Source of the DNA: Longispora albida DSM 44784
GTDB taxonomy: Bacteria; Actinomycetota; Actinomycetes; Mycobacteriales; Micromonosporaceae
Direction of reading: 5' to 3'
DNA length: 64,000 bases
NCBI RefSeq assembly: GCF_000379825.1
Contig: NZ_KB903820.1
Span: 1-64,000 of the forward strand
Numbering within the stretch: position 1 is the stretch's first letter; each line of letters starts with the position of its first letter. The notes below the pieces were generated by a model that saw only the letters and a list, made by a program, of their open reading frames with translations, had not been told where the DNA came from and did no database searches. Positions 1 through 8,735 of this stretch are shown here, piece by piece. The translations under genes and the position numbers were made by a program.

Positions 1-2
1 CC

Positions 3-233
3 TATCACGGCACCGGCGCGATCATCCCGCACCGCCGCCGCGCAGGCCGCGCCCTGCTGCCCGCCCAAGAGTCCGACAACACCGCCCACCGCAAGGTCAG
101 AGCACGCATCGAGCACGTCATCGGCCGCCTCAAAGACTGGAAAATCCTCCGCGACTGCCGCCTCAAACACGACGGCCTCTGGCACGCGATACGCGCCATC
201 GCACACATGCACAACCTCGCAGCCACCACCTGA
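3..233 (+). CDS. DDE transposase, C-terminal part (5' end outside window)
   Basis: An open frame runs from the window edge to a TGA at 231-233 and gives 76 residues; the start lies upstream. It reads as the end of a DDE transposase catalytic domain: a basic segment leads into RARIEHVIGRLKDW, whose Glu is the probable third acid of the DDE triad, followed by an aromatic/His-rich tail (IRAIAHMHNLA). This pattern is common in IS5-type elements of actinobacteria. No terminal inverted repeat was recognised after the stop, so the element boundary is unknown and the family placement rests on motif resemblance only. It marks the left end of a region with several other broken genes. Confidence 0.75.
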   Translation, partial: YHGTGAIIPHRRRAGRALLPAQESDNTAHRKVRARIEHVIGRLKDWKILRDCRLKHDGLWHAIRAIAHMHNLAATT

Positions 234-273
234 AACACATCCGGGACGCCTTGCAGCGCAAGACATCCCGGAG

Positions 274-441
274 TTATGAAACATCTTTTAGCGCGGAAAC
301 CGCAAGAATAGCCAGCATGAATATGCGCTCCGGCCACCCGCTGCCCATGGAGATTCCCAGCACTCCGATCAAAGCAAAGACTAGGGGTGGCGAAGCGGTG
401 ATCATGTTCCATCCCCATGACCGCCAGACCTGATTCTTCAT
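274..441 (-). CDS. small hydrophobic peptide, 55 residues
   Basis: A short frame starts with ATG at 441, preceded by GGAGG with three nt spacing (ggaggatcATG), and ends with TAA at 274-276. The product begins MKNQVWRSWGW and then has two hydrophobic stretches (about residues 19-33 and 42-52) around a short GSGWPE turn, so it would be a two-segment membrane peptide. I recognise no family. It may be an intact small protein or the surviving start of a longer one cut by the transposon insertion on its left. The start signal is better than for most nearby frames, which is the main reason for listing it. Confidence 0.4.
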   Translation of the reverse strand: MKNQVWRSWGWNMITASPPLVFALIGVLGISMGSGWPERIFMLAILAVSALKDVS

Positions 442-501
442 GATCCTCCGTTCGCCGGCTTGCCAGGTCGATCGCTGGCAAGCCGGCCGCCTGGGCTAGC
501 A

Positions 502-544
502 GCGTGCGGCCCCTCGCCGGATTTTCTGGCGAGGGGCCGCACGC
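502..544. terminator. strong 17-bp hairpin
   Basis: A perfect 17-bp inverted repeat (502-518 with 528-544) closes a 9-nt AT-rich loop, ggattttct. It lies downstream of the minus-strand gene ending at 693 and downstream of the transposase gene, so it could end transcription from either side. No clear U-run follows, as is usual for actinobacterial terminators. Confidence 0.6.
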
Positions 545-692
545 CGTTCGTGCCACCCGGGTGTTCATGGCTGTCGTCGTCGGCCGTCCGTCCTTCGTCT
601 GGGTCGAGCTCGGCGGCCAGGCCCGCCGGATGGTGACGTTCATCAGGCTCTCGGAGGTGAGCGGGAGACGGTAGGACCTGTTCGCGGCCAGC

Positions 693-2042
693 CTAGCTAG
701 TGCAGTTCGTGGCGGTGCCGGATCGGTTGCCGATGGTGTCGACGGCTTCGATCTTGACGCAGGGCTGGTTCGTGTCGAAGGTGAGCTTGTCGTAGACGAG
801 GTCGAGGAGGACGTTGCCGGAGGTGGAGATCCGGTAGTGGGACAGGGCGTTGCCTGGGGCTGGTTGTGACGGCTGCCAGGACACTCCGGTGCTGGTGGTG
901 GTCAGCCCGGGCGGGGTCTGCACGGGGGCCGCGGGCAGGGTGCCGGTGGTGTTCCACGTGACGAACGGCCGGTGGTAGATCCCCTTGTTCGTGCTGTTCG
1001 GGCTGGTCTGGTGGGTGAAGCTCCAGGAGGTGTAGCCGGTGACGTCGTTGCGGATGGTTTCGACCACCGAGGCGATGTCGCCGATGGGCTTGGGCCAGCC
1101 GGTGGAGTTGTAGAACTCCAGGTCAGCCCAGAGGACGGTGGCGTCGGGCTTGCCCGTCACGCCTCGGCTGGCGTTCGCCTTGTCGATCGCGGCCCGGGTC
1201 GCCTGGTATTTCGTCTCCAGGTGCCGGCGTTCCTCCGCGGGCGTGAGCAGGATCGGTTTGCCCTTCTCGTCGATCACGTCGCCGGTGCCGTCCTGCAGGG
1301 CGACCACGTCGACCGTCGCTGCGGTCAGCGCGGGGACCCACAGGTCTCGCCACAGGTCCGGGCTGGGGAGGGCGTGGACGTTGTAGAACGGCGCGATCAT
1401 CGTCCGCTGCGTCAGTGTCAGCGTCCGGGCCGTGCCGGTGAGGTCCTTGTAGTACTGGGTGAGCGCAGCCCTCGCCGTCCAGAACCACGCCCAGTGCGAG
1501 GAGATCTCCGACGACAGGTACCAGCCTCGGACCACGTCCTTGTAGGAGCCGTACTTCCTGTCGAGTTCGCCCATCACCGTCTGGGTGATCGCCTGGTTGG
1601 CTTTGGCCCGGGAGGCACCGGTCTTGTCGTCGTAGGTGAACCAGCTCTTGCCGTCGGTGTAGGTGCCCAGCCAGACCTTCATCCCGTACTTGCGGGCCTG
1701 GCGCAGCGTGAGAGCGACGACATCGACAGGCGTGCCGTCTGGCCCGGTGGCGCGGGTGACGTTAGCGATCCCTGCCGGGTAGTAGGCGGTGGTGGTGCCG
1801 GTCGCGTCGTTCTTCGTCAGCGCCGAGGACAAGACGAGTTCGGTGAGCCCGGCCTCCTGGAGGTAGCGGAACTCCGACTCCCACGTCTCGGGCTTCCAGC
1901 TGGCGGCCGCGGCGACGTCCACGATCGTCGAGCCGACCCTGACCGTCGCGGCCGCCGGCGCGGCACCCGCCGCCGTCGGCACAGCAGCGCCTATTAGTGA
2001 AAATCCGAGCAAAAACGACATCACTGTACGTGCACGGGTCAT
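693..2042 (-). CDS. secreted DUF4434-type (TIM-barrel) protein
   Basis: 449 residues from an ATG at 2042 preceded by GGAGG (cggaggactcggcaATG). The N terminus (MTRARTVMSFLLGFSLIG, then an Ala-rich AxA region ending near residue 30) is a signal peptide. The body resembles DUF4434, a glycoside-hydrolase-like barrel: EFRYLQEAGLTELVL, KYGMKVWLGTY, GWYLSSEIS and VALQDGTGD are in the expected order. The last 75 residues (after QTPPGLTTTS) look like a small fibronectin-III-type module. The frame stays open 95 codons upstream, but that part lacks a start signal and reads like non-coding sequence. Substrate is unknown; an exported carbohydrate-active role is inferred from the fold. Confidence 0.8.
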   Translation of the reverse strand: MTRARTVMSFLLGFSLIGAAVPTAAGAAPAAATVRVGSTIVDVAAAASWKPETWESEFRYLQEAGLTELVLSSALTKNDATGTTTAYYPAGIANVTRATGPDGTPVDVVALTLRQARKYGMKVWLGTYTDGKSWFTYDDKTGASRAKANQAITQTVMGELDRKYGSYKDVVRGWYLSSEISSHWAWFWTARAALTQYYKDLTGTARTLTLTQRTMIAPFYNVHALPSPDLWRDLWVPALTAATVDVVALQDGTGDVIDEKGKPILLTPAEERRHLETKYQATRAAIDKANASRGVTGKPDATVLWADLEFYNSTGWPKPIGDIASVVETIRNDVTGYTSWSFTHQTSPNSTNKGIYHRPFVTWNTTGTLPAAPVQTPPGLTTTSTGVSWQPSQPAPGNALSHYRISTSGNVLLDLVYDKLTFDTNQPCVKIEAVDTIGNRSGTATNCTS

Positions 2043-2347
2043 TGCCGAGTCCTCCGATTCCAGCCCCGGCTGACCGCCTGAGGCCCCGGGCGCGCGGTCC
2101 GGGCGATGCGACCTGACGCAGACCGCATCCGGCCACGATATCCCCCAGCTCAAGACCGCGCGGACGCTTTCGCCGATGTCATCGGGTTCGGAGCCGGATT
2201 CGGCATCGGCGGCGCGTTCATCGGGAAAATAGTCACCCAGGACATCGGCAAGGGTGCCGGGTGGGTACTCAAGGGACAGGGTTTCGCGTCCTGCACAACC
2301 ATGACCGCCGGCCAGGCAAAGGCTCACTATTATGGGAGACCGTGCAG
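2043..2347. other. divergent intergenic region
   Basis: 305 bp between the secreted DUF4434 gene and the PH-domain gene. Both strands stay open across part of it with high GC at third positions (the plus frame contains a Gly-rich stretch around 2175-2250), so it may hold a decayed gene fragment. I found no convincing start or family and call no gene. Confidence 0.4.
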
Positions 2348-2824
2348 ATGGGAACCAGAATCAGGTTTCTCTACCGGAAGAAAACCATGATCGCCGTATC
2401 GCTGTTCGCCGTGCTCTGCCTTGCCCTCGGCGGATTGATCATCCGGGAGAACCTCAGCCCCCTGGACCGTGCCGGCCTCGGGTTCGGGGTGGCCATCATC
2501 CTTCCGTCCCTGTACTTGCTGCTCAGAGTGGCGCGACTGGGAGTGGGCGTGTATCCCCGGGGGATCATCATCCGCAACTATCTGAGTTCCCCTCGCATAC
2601 CTTGGGGCGACATTGAGACCTTCGGGCCTTCTGGTCAAACCGGCGTCCAGGAAGGACTGCGCGTTCAGCTCGTCTCTGGCCGCGTTCTCCGCTGCAGAGG
2701 TCTCACCCAGACCATCATCGAAGACCCGAGCAAGGTCGACACCTATGGGACCGCGCTGAATCGCTATCTCCATCTCGCCCGCGAGAACGACGGAATCCTC
2801 GACCACGGATCGCTGAAAGGATGA
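2348..2824 (+). CDS. small PH-domain membrane protein
   Basis: 158 residues from ATG 2348, with GGGAG about 10 nt upstream. Two hydrophobic segments (about residues 15-31 and 40-60) anchor it. The rest is a short beta-rich domain with the signature of bacterial PH domains of the YcxB/bPH type: GVYPRGIIIRNYLSS, then IPWGDIETFG and VLRCRGLTQ. In such proteins a GxxxRN strand and a W-x-D/E-I turn are usual. Function is unknown; these domains mostly sit at the membrane and bind protein partners. It is divergent from the secreted protein upstream and is followed by transposon debris. Confidence 0.7.
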   Translation: MGTRIRFLYRKKTMIAVSLFAVLCLALGGLIIRENLSPLDRAGLGFGVAIILPSLYLLLRVARLGVGVYPRGIIIRNYLSSPRIPWGDIETFGPSGQTGVQEGLRVQLVSGRVLRCRGLTQTIIEDPSKVDTYGTALNRYLHLARENDGILDHGSLKG

Positions 2825-2949
2825 AACTCGCGACAGTCACCCGCCGAAACAGCGAACCTCGCCTGAGCTTGCCCCGGGCTGCCTGCCTGCAGGGAATCTT
2901 CCGCCGCCGAAGATACGGCTGCACGGTCAGGAATCCCGCTGCGACACCC

Positions 2950-3106
2950 AACCCGGACCTGGTGAACCGCCAGTTCAATGGCCGACCGCCCAGACCGGCT
3001 CTGGGCCCGCGACATCACCCAGCACCGCACGAAGGAGGGTTGGGTCTACTGCGCGGCCGTGTTGGATGCTTTCAGCCGCGGCGTCGCCGGATGGTCAATC
3101 GCCGAT
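2950..3106 (+). pseudogene. IS3-type transposase (integrase core) fragment, frameshifted
   Basis: Two frames together spell a piece of the rve/integrase core of an IS3-family OrfB: DLVNRQFN in one frame, then after a shift near 2978 DRLWARDITQHRTKEGW and VYCAAVLDAFSR in the next. The Asp in ARDIT is the first catalytic acid of the DDE set. Similarity stops abruptly after GWSIAD near 3106. It is a dead remnant with neither end of the element recognisable. Confidence 0.8.
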
Positions 3107-3119
3107 TTACCGAGGGGTG

Positions 3120-3602
3120 CTACGGGGTCGCGGCCTCGGCCGGGCGGATGGTCCCGTCATCGAAGCACACGCTCACCCTCCACCTCACGGCGCCGACGAT
3201 GCTGGCTGTGACCTGCGGCGACGTGCCCGCGCCGTGCAGGGCGGCTACGCCGGGGCGTTCGTGCGGGCCTGGCCGGCGGTAGCCGCGTAGTTGCAGAGGG
3301 ACGCCGTCGAGGTCGATGCGGGCGGGCAGCCGCTCCCACCAGGTGTCGGGGTGCAAGCGGTATTGGGCGTAGAGCCAGGTGAGCATCGGCTCGAACAGCG
3401 GGCACACCCAGATCCGGGTCTTGTTCAGGTCCGCTGCGGCCAGGCCCCCGAGAAGGAACAGCGCGCCCTCGCTGGTCTGCAGGTCAAGGACCCAGGTGTG
3501 CTCCGGCCCCCAGCCGCGGCCGGCGAGCAAGGGCCGGGACTCCTCAGGCAGCACCGACCGGTGGGCCCACTCGTCATGGGTATGCGGAGGCAGCCGGGCG
3601 CA
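3120..3602 (-). CDS. conserved hypothetical protein, N terminus unclear
   Basis: The minus frame ending at 3120 contains a well-structured stretch from about 3600 to 3250: LPPHTHDEWAHRSVLPEE, GWGPEHTWVLDLQTSEGA, IWVCPLFEPMLTWLYAQ and LQLRGYRRPGP. I recognise it as a short conserved actinobacterial protein of unknown function, often about 120 residues. No ATG, GTG or TTG lies just before the conserved part in this frame, and the frame further upstream reads as Arg/Pro-rich noise, so the real start is lost or unusual. The C-terminal 45 residues after the conserved block may also be read-through. Treat it as possibly truncated; it sits in a cluster of damaged genes. Confidence 0.5.
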   Translation of the reverse strand, partial: CARLPPHTHDEWAHRSVLPEESRPLLAGRGWGPEHTWVLDLQTSEGALFLLGGLAAADLNKTRIWVCPLFEPMLTWLYAQYRLHPDTWWERLPARIDLDGVPLQLRGYRRPGPHERPGVAALHGAGTSPQVTASIVGAVRWRVSVCFDDGTIRPAEAATP

Positions 3603-3604
3603 GG

Positions 3605-3898
3605 ATGCTGATTCTGCCCGGCGACACCACCACCTCCGTCGACGACCGCGACACCGCCGACCTGGCTGCACTCGCCGCGGCGCACGGGCTCGACGAGGTG
3701 CGCGTCGTACCGGCGGTCGGGTTCTGGGCGGGCGTGTACATCGACGGGCCAGTTCCGGACGCTGCGCGTCGCGTGGCGGCTGGGCGGGTGGTTCGTTTGT
3801 CTTACCCACCGGCAGCTTTGGCCGCGCGCAGCCGGGTCTCGATGCCCTCGGCAAGGCCGTGGATCTGGGTGGCTCGGGCCAGGGGGAGGGCCTGGTAG
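3605..3898 (+). CDS. possible small gene or gene fragment
   Basis: From ATG 3605 the plus frame has strong third-position GC and a protein-like composition up to about 3815: MLILPGDTTTSVDDRD, HGLDEVRVVPAVGFWAG, VYIDGPVPDAARRVAAG. Beyond that it is antisense to the kinase gene and loses this character. GGAGG lies 15 nt upstream, rather far. No family recognised. It may be an inserted fragment that cut both neighbours, the hypothetical gene on its left and the kinase on its right. Confidence 0.3.
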   Translation: MLILPGDTTTSVDDRDTADLAALAAAHGLDEVRVVPAVGFWAGVYIDGPVPDAARRVAAGRVVRLSYPPAALAARSRVSMPSARPWIWVARARGRAW

Positions 3899-4161
3899 GC
3901 CAGGGCGTCGAAGTAGGGGCGCAACTCATCGCCCCAGCCCATGACGGCCCCGGAGAGTACCCAGCTGGGGCGGGGAAGGAAGATCTGCCGCATCAGGGAG
4001 ATCCGCTCGGCCTCGGGGTGTTTCGTGGTGTAGGGCGGTGTACTGGGTTCCCAGAAGTCGGCATCCGCGTGGGGTACCGACCACTGGTCGGCGATGGCTT
4101 GTCCCAGGCATGTGGTGCCGGTGCCGCTGGCGCCTGTGATGTGCAGACGGCATGCTCGCAC
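3802..4161 (-). CDS. P-loop nucleotide kinase-like protein, C-terminally short
   Basis: 119 residues from GTG 4161, chosen because GAGGGGGG lies 8 nt upstream; an ATG at 4209 has no such site. The start VRACRLHITGASGTGTT holds a Walker A loop (GASGTGTT). PHADADFWEP, PPYTTKHPEAER and WVLSGAVMGWGD follow, the pattern of small actinobacterial adenylate-kinase-like ATPases. Those are usually 180-200 residues, with an Arg-rich lid and C-terminal helix after FDAL. Here the similarity ends at YFDALAY and about 30 unrelated residues follow, so the gene appears to have lost its 3' third. Likely inactive. Confidence 0.6.
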   Translation of the reverse strand: MRACRLHITGASGTGTTCLGQAIADQWSVPHADADFWEPSTPPYTTKHPEAERISLMRQIFLPRPSWVLSGAVMGWGDELRPYFDALAYQALPLARATQIHGLAEGIETRLRAAKAAGG

Positions 4162-4309
4162 AGACCAGCCCCCCTCGGACCAGATAACAGGCACCATGCT
4201 CGGCTTCACTGTCAGGCGGTGCCGTTGACGGTCATCGGACGCCTGTCAGTGCCTGATCGCCTACGTCAGCAGCGCTACGGAGCAGAACAGCGAGCAGGCG
4301 TTCCTGGCT

Positions 4310-4519
4310 TCATTCGCCGGCTCGGCGGGAGAAGATTCTCACGCCTAGCAGGATCACGCACACCACGATGGCGGCGGTAATGATCGATGCGGCGATGTTC
4401 CGCGTTGACCCGGTCAGCTGCACGCTGACCGCGCCCAGCGCCACCGTCAGCATTGCCAGCCCGACGACAAGGCCTTGTACCGATCCGGACCTGCCCGACC
4501 GTCCGCTCATGCGTTCCAT
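4310..4519 (-). CDS. small two-helix membrane protein in the lanthipeptide operon
   Basis: 69 residues from ATG 4519, which has GGAGG at seven nt; an in-frame ATG at 4525 lies only one nt from that site and is less likely. After a short basic, Ser/Gly-rich start come two hydrophobic segments (VVGLAMLTVALGAV and IITAAIVVCVILLGV) and a basic C terminus (FSRRAGE). No family recognised. It follows the exporter gene by 69 nt in the same direction, so it is probably in its operon; an immunity or accessory membrane role is a guess. It does not look like a lanthipeptide precursor because it has no leader motif and no Cys-rich core. Confidence 0.55.
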   Translation of the reverse strand: MERMSGRSGRSGSVQGLVVGLAMLTVALGAVSVQLTGSTRNIAASIITAAIVVCVILLGVRIFSRRAGE

Positions 4520-4588
4520 TGTCATGCCTCCTGCTCGGTGGACGTTGAAATTCGCTGAAAGTCATCCGGTGTTTCCTGGGCTGGCCGA

Positions 4589-6742
4589 TCAGTAGCTCGG
4601 GCTGCTGGAGAAGATCTGGGAGTCGAACAGCGTCCGGTAGTGGCCTTCTGCTTCCATGAGTTCGCGGTGTGTGCCGCGTTCGGCGATGTGGCCGGCGTCC
4701 AGTACGAGGATCTGGTCTGCGTCGAGGACGGTGGTGAGCCGGTGGGCGATGACGATCCGGGTGCAGGATTGGCGGCTGAGGTATTCGGAGATCAGGGTTT
4801 CGTTCATGAGGTCAAGGGAACTGGTCGCTTCGTCCAGTACCAGGATCCGTGGTTTCTTGAGGATGGCGCGTGCGAGTGCGAGCCGCTGGCGCTGGCCGCC
4901 GGAGAAGTTGGCCCCGAGTTCTGACACGAGTGTCTGGTAGCCCATGGGCATGCGCGTGATCTCGTCGTGGATCTGGGCTGCCTGGGCTGCTGCGGCGACG
5001 TCGTCGTCCGTGGCGTCCCGGTCCATTTTGATGTTGTCGAGCACGCTCCTGTTTTCCAGGGCGATCTCCTGCGGTACGTATCCGATCTGGTCGTAGAGAG
5101 ACGAGCGATGGTAGGCCTGCAGCGGGACGCCGTCCAGGAGCAGCGAGCCGGACGTAGGCTCGTACAAGCCGGTGAGGATCTTGCCGAGTGTGCTCTTCCC
5201 GCAGCCTGAGGTGCCGACGACGGCAATTTTCTGCCCTGGTGTCACGTCGAAGCTGATGTTGCTGAGCACGTCGGGGCTGTCTTTCGTGTACGAGAAGCTC
5301 AGGGAGCGGACTGTGACGGCGCCCGCGAGGGGGGCGCGGACGCCGTCTTCGCGTTCTGGTAGCGGTTCGGCCTGGACGATGTCGTCGAGGCGTTCCAGGT
5401 AGGACTCGGCCAGAAGGAACTGGGTGTAGGAGCCGAAGATGGACGACGCGAGCCCGAAGAACGTCGCGGCCACGCCCTGGAACGCCACAACGGTGCCGAT
5501 CGACGTTGATCCGGATCGGACCAGGTACAGGCCGTAGAACAGGATCAGGACTGGGCCTGCTGTCTGGATCACTGTCACGATCGCGCTGATGCGGCCCTGG
5601 AGCAGGCTGCGCCGGGACAACCGCGACAGGCTCCGGTCGAAGGTGCGCTGCCAGCGCTGGAAGAAATGGTCTTCGGTACCCGACAGCTTCAGGGCTGCGA
5701 TGGACACGATCGCCTCAAGCTGCATTGACTGCGATTTGCTGAGCTCGGTGAGCTCGTTGTGGATAGCCTCGGCGACCGCCCGCCGGTGGGCCAGGAGCAC
5801 GCCGCAGATCGCAAGGAACAACACCAGCACCAGGACCGACAGCTGCGGGGAGGTGACAGCCATGTACACGGCAAGGCACAGCAGCATCCCGATGTCGAGA
5901 ATCCCGCCGACGAGCTGGCTGGACAGCAAATCCCGGATCGCGTTGACACTGCTCAGCCGGTAGATCAGCTCGCCGGGTGGCCGGAGGCTGAAGTAACGGT
6001 AGGGCAGGCGCAGGAGATGCTGGAAAGTGCTGCCCATGAGCTCGCGGCCCACGCGGACCGTGAGGTGGGTGACGACTTGCACCCGGGCGAGATTCAGCAC
6101 GTAGTAGACCAGCGCCCCGCCTGCCAGCGCGAGGAAGAACAGGAATCCGATACCTGTGGCTCCGGGGCGCAGCTGGCTGTCGAGGGCGCGGGCGGTGAGG
6201 ATCGGGGTTCCGATGGTCACCAGGTACAGCAGAAGGGAGACCAGTACGATGGCCGCGATCCACGGCTTGGAGCGGGCCAGCGGTGCCAGGAAGTACCGCC
6301 ACGGACTGCGGCGCGGCGCGGTGGACCTGTCGATGTCGGCAGTGGGTTCGATGTCTAGCGCGATTCGGGAGAACGAACGGGTGAACTCCTCCGGGGCGAG
6401 CTTGCGGCGCCCGACCGCAGGGTCGTTGAGCAGCACCTCCCGGTTAGTGATCTTCTCCACCACCACGTAGTGGTAGTTCTCCCAGAAGGCGATGAAGGGA
6501 CGCCCGAGGCGGCGGAGCCCGGCGAGATTGGCCCGGTAGAGACGGGTCTGGAATCCTCGCTCACGGAACACCCCGGCGATGGCGTCGAGGCTGGCGCCGT
6601 CACGGCCGACATCGAGCTTGTCTCGCAACGCGAAGCTGGTCTCTTTCACACCGTGGTACGCCAGCAGCATCTGGGTGCACGACAGCCCGCATTCCGTCTG
6701 GGTGAGCTGGAGGAATTGCGGCACCCGGCGGCGGGTCAGCAC
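4589..6742 (-). CDS. C39-peptidase ABC exporter (LanT/bacteriocin type)
   Basis: 717 residues, GTG start at 6742. Domain order is that of peptidase-containing ABC transporters. Residues 1-140 are a C39 protease with QTECGLSCTQML (catalytic Cys), ENYHYVVVEK (His) and LNDPAVG (Asp). About 165-440 is a six-helix transmembrane domain. About 480-715 is an ATPase with Walker A GTSGCGKST, signature FSGGQRQ and Walker B ILVLDEAT. Such proteins cut a precursor after its double-Gly leader and export the core peptide. The gene overlaps the upstream LanM stop by 7 nt, so the two were translationally coupled. All catalytic residues are present, so it may still work although its partner LanM is broken. Confidence 0.93.
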   Translation of the reverse strand: MLTRRRVPQFLQLTQTECGLSCTQMLLAYHGVKETSFALRDKLDVGRDGASLDAIAGVFRERGFQTRLYRANLAGLRRLGRPFIAFWENYHYVVVEKITNREVLLNDPAVGRRKLAPEEFTRSFSRIALDIEPTADIDRSTAPRRSPWRYFLAPLARSKPWIAAIVLVSLLLYLVTIGTPILTARALDSQLRPGATGIGFLFFLALAGGALVYYVLNLARVQVVTHLTVRVGRELMGSTFQHLLRLPYRYFSLRPPGELIYRLSSVNAIRDLLSSQLVGGILDIGMLLCLAVYMAVTSPQLSVLVLVLFLAICGVLLAHRRAVAEAIHNELTELSKSQSMQLEAIVSIAALKLSGTEDHFFQRWQRTFDRSLSRLSRRSLLQGRISAIVTVIQTAGPVLILFYGLYLVRSGSTSIGTVVAFQGVAATFFGLASSIFGSYTQFLLAESYLERLDDIVQAEPLPEREDGVRAPLAGAVTVRSLSFSYTKDSPDVLSNISFDVTPGQKIAVVGTSGCGKSTLGKILTGLYEPTSGSLLLDGVPLQAYHRSSLYDQIGYVPQEIALENRSVLDNIKMDRDATDDDVAAAAQAAQIHDEITRMPMGYQTLVSELGANFSGGQRQRLALARAILKKPRILVLDEATSSLDLMNETLISEYLSRQSCTRIVIAHRLTTVLDADQILVLDAGHIAERGTHRELMEAEGHYRTLFDSQIFSSSPSY

Positions 6743-8735
6743 GGCTCGCCCTGCAGGGACAGCAGGAGCGCCGACGGCGTGCCTGCTGGTGCGAGGAGCG
6801 CGTGGCCGACCCCGGTCAGCCCGAGCATGAAGGTGGTCAGGCCGGCGCTGTGTGCGAGCCCGCCGCGGTACCCGTGCACCCGCACGTCCCGCAGGGTGCG
6901 CATAAGCCTCTCGTGCGCCCGATGTGCCCCGTCCTCGTCGCCGATCAGCCGGCAGGCGTCTGCGAGGGCCCTTGCGTCACCGGCTTCGCCGTGGCACAAG
7001 CTGAGATCGCCGTCGGCGCGCAGAGGAGCGCTCAGCGCAGCCTCGATGGGGGCGTGCAGCAGCGTACGCGCGTCCTCCGTGCTGGCACCGAGGTCGGACA
7101 GGATGCGGGCGGTGGCCTGGATGGCACCGGTCGAGCCCCAGCACCAGTTCTGATCGGCGGCGAACAGCTGCCCTGCAACGAGCAGCCGGTGCAGCTGGTC
7201 CTCGGCCTGGCCCAGCAGTCCGCTGTCGCCCAGCGCGGCGCCGGCCCGGCTGAGCGCGAGCAAAGGTCCGAGTTGGCCATGGGCGAGGTGCACAGCAGGC
7301 AGCTCGCCGGCTCGCTCCAGGAGCACGCTGGCCACCTTGCTCAGCAGCGGGCTGGCCGGTCCATCAGGATCGTCTATGGTCAGGTTGGCCAGCAGCACGG
7401 TCAGCCCTGCGAGCCCGCCGACATAATCAGTGACCTCGGCCGTGGCGAAGTCGATCTCGCCGAGCCTGGACAGGTATTCATCCCGAGCGGCGAGAAGTTT
7501 TCCGGAACCGGGCAGACGGCCCAGCCGCGACAGCAGATAGATCGGTGAACCAGCTCCGGAGAAGACCGACACGTCCGCCTTGGCTGGATCAAGGGCGGGC
7601 CAGCGGGCTGGGTCGGGGATGCCGGCCCGGGCAAGCTTGGCGTATTTCGCCTCCCCGGTCACTGCGGCCAGCTCGGCGAGGAACAGCAGCATGCCGCCGC
7701 CCTCGTACACCGTGAAGTTGGGCAGATCCAGGACGAGGTTGTCCGCATCGGCGAGCAGGGGTGTGATCCAGCCGCATTCGGTCCGCTCGGCGTTCCACAA
7801 TGCACTGTCGTACAGGAAGTCCCCGATTCTGCGGGCGGCGGCGATCGCGTCTGAGGGTTCCAGAAGCTCCGCGAGGCACGACGACCGTGTGTCGCGATCC
7901 GCTGCAGCCCAGCTGTCGGTGACAGTGGTCAGCAGCGACATGCCGATCAGGTATTCGTTTTCGGCAGTCGGTGCGCCGATGACCCGGGCCATCCTCGAGC
8001 CGGCCTGTTGACGGAGTGCCGCGGGGTAGACAGCAGGTAGTTCGGCTGCCTGGTTTGCGGTGAGCCCGCTCCCGCCGAAGTCCGAGGTGAAGTACGGCAC
8101 GTCGCCTGCGATCATCGCAGCCACCTCATGCCCGTGGACCCAGCTGGCGTTCTCCTCTGACAGCCCGGCCCAGTAGCCGAGCTTGCCGAACAGTGTCGCG
8201 CGGGCCTGAGGATCGGAAAGGTAGGCCGGGTGGGTCGCTGCCTCGAGGAACCTGCCGTACACCGCGGTGGGACGCAGGACCTGGCGGACTGGCAGGCCGG
8301 CCCAATACTCGTCGTGGATCAGGCCCATGACCTCCCGCTTGCGATGGCGCAGCGCCGACACCCCCGCCCGGAAACCCGCACGGATATCGTCGCCGTACCT
8401 GACCGGATCGACCGCCGTTCCCCGCAGGGTGGCCAGGTTCGCACCCGCCGGGATGGCCGCACTTTTCTTCTCGAAGCGCAGCTCGTCGGTGCCGGCCCCG
8501 ACGAGCTGATAGTTAGGCCATTTCTCCGAGGACTGGGATGTGCGGTTACCCAGGCCGGAGATGTCCACGTCGAACACCGCGAGGGCTGTCTTAGCTGGCA
8601 TCAGCATCGTGTTCAGCACACTCGCTGACACCCGGTCGAAGAACACCTCGTGCAAGGTGCGCGGGCTGGCTTCAGGCGGGATGCGCTGCACGAGTGTTTC
8701 CAAGTCGATGAACATCGGCTCAGGCCCCGCCGCTA
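6736..8735 (-). pseudogene. class II lanthipeptide synthetase LanM, N terminus deleted
   Basis: The frame gives about 660 residues that match LanM from the middle of the dehydratase domain onward. PMFIDLETLV (usually P-V-L-I-D-L-E-T-L) appears right at the junction, near 8715. The remaining dehydratase half and the LanC-like cyclase follow; the cyclase zinc ligands are retained as NWCWGSTG and LCHGEAG. The segment that normally precedes it, with the H-G-x-D-x-H-x-E-N kinase-like residues and the first 350-400 residues, is absent. Upstream sequence is a serine recombinase instead. Without those residues dehydration should fail. No precursor peptide gene is left nearby. An ATG at 8715 could give a separate cyclase-like product, but it has no good ribosome site. 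Confidence 0.85.

Noticed and set aside
4310-4525. Small frame considered as a lanthipeptide precursor
   Set aside because: It is a two-helix membrane protein with one Cys, no double-Gly leader and no Ser/Thr/Cys-rich core.
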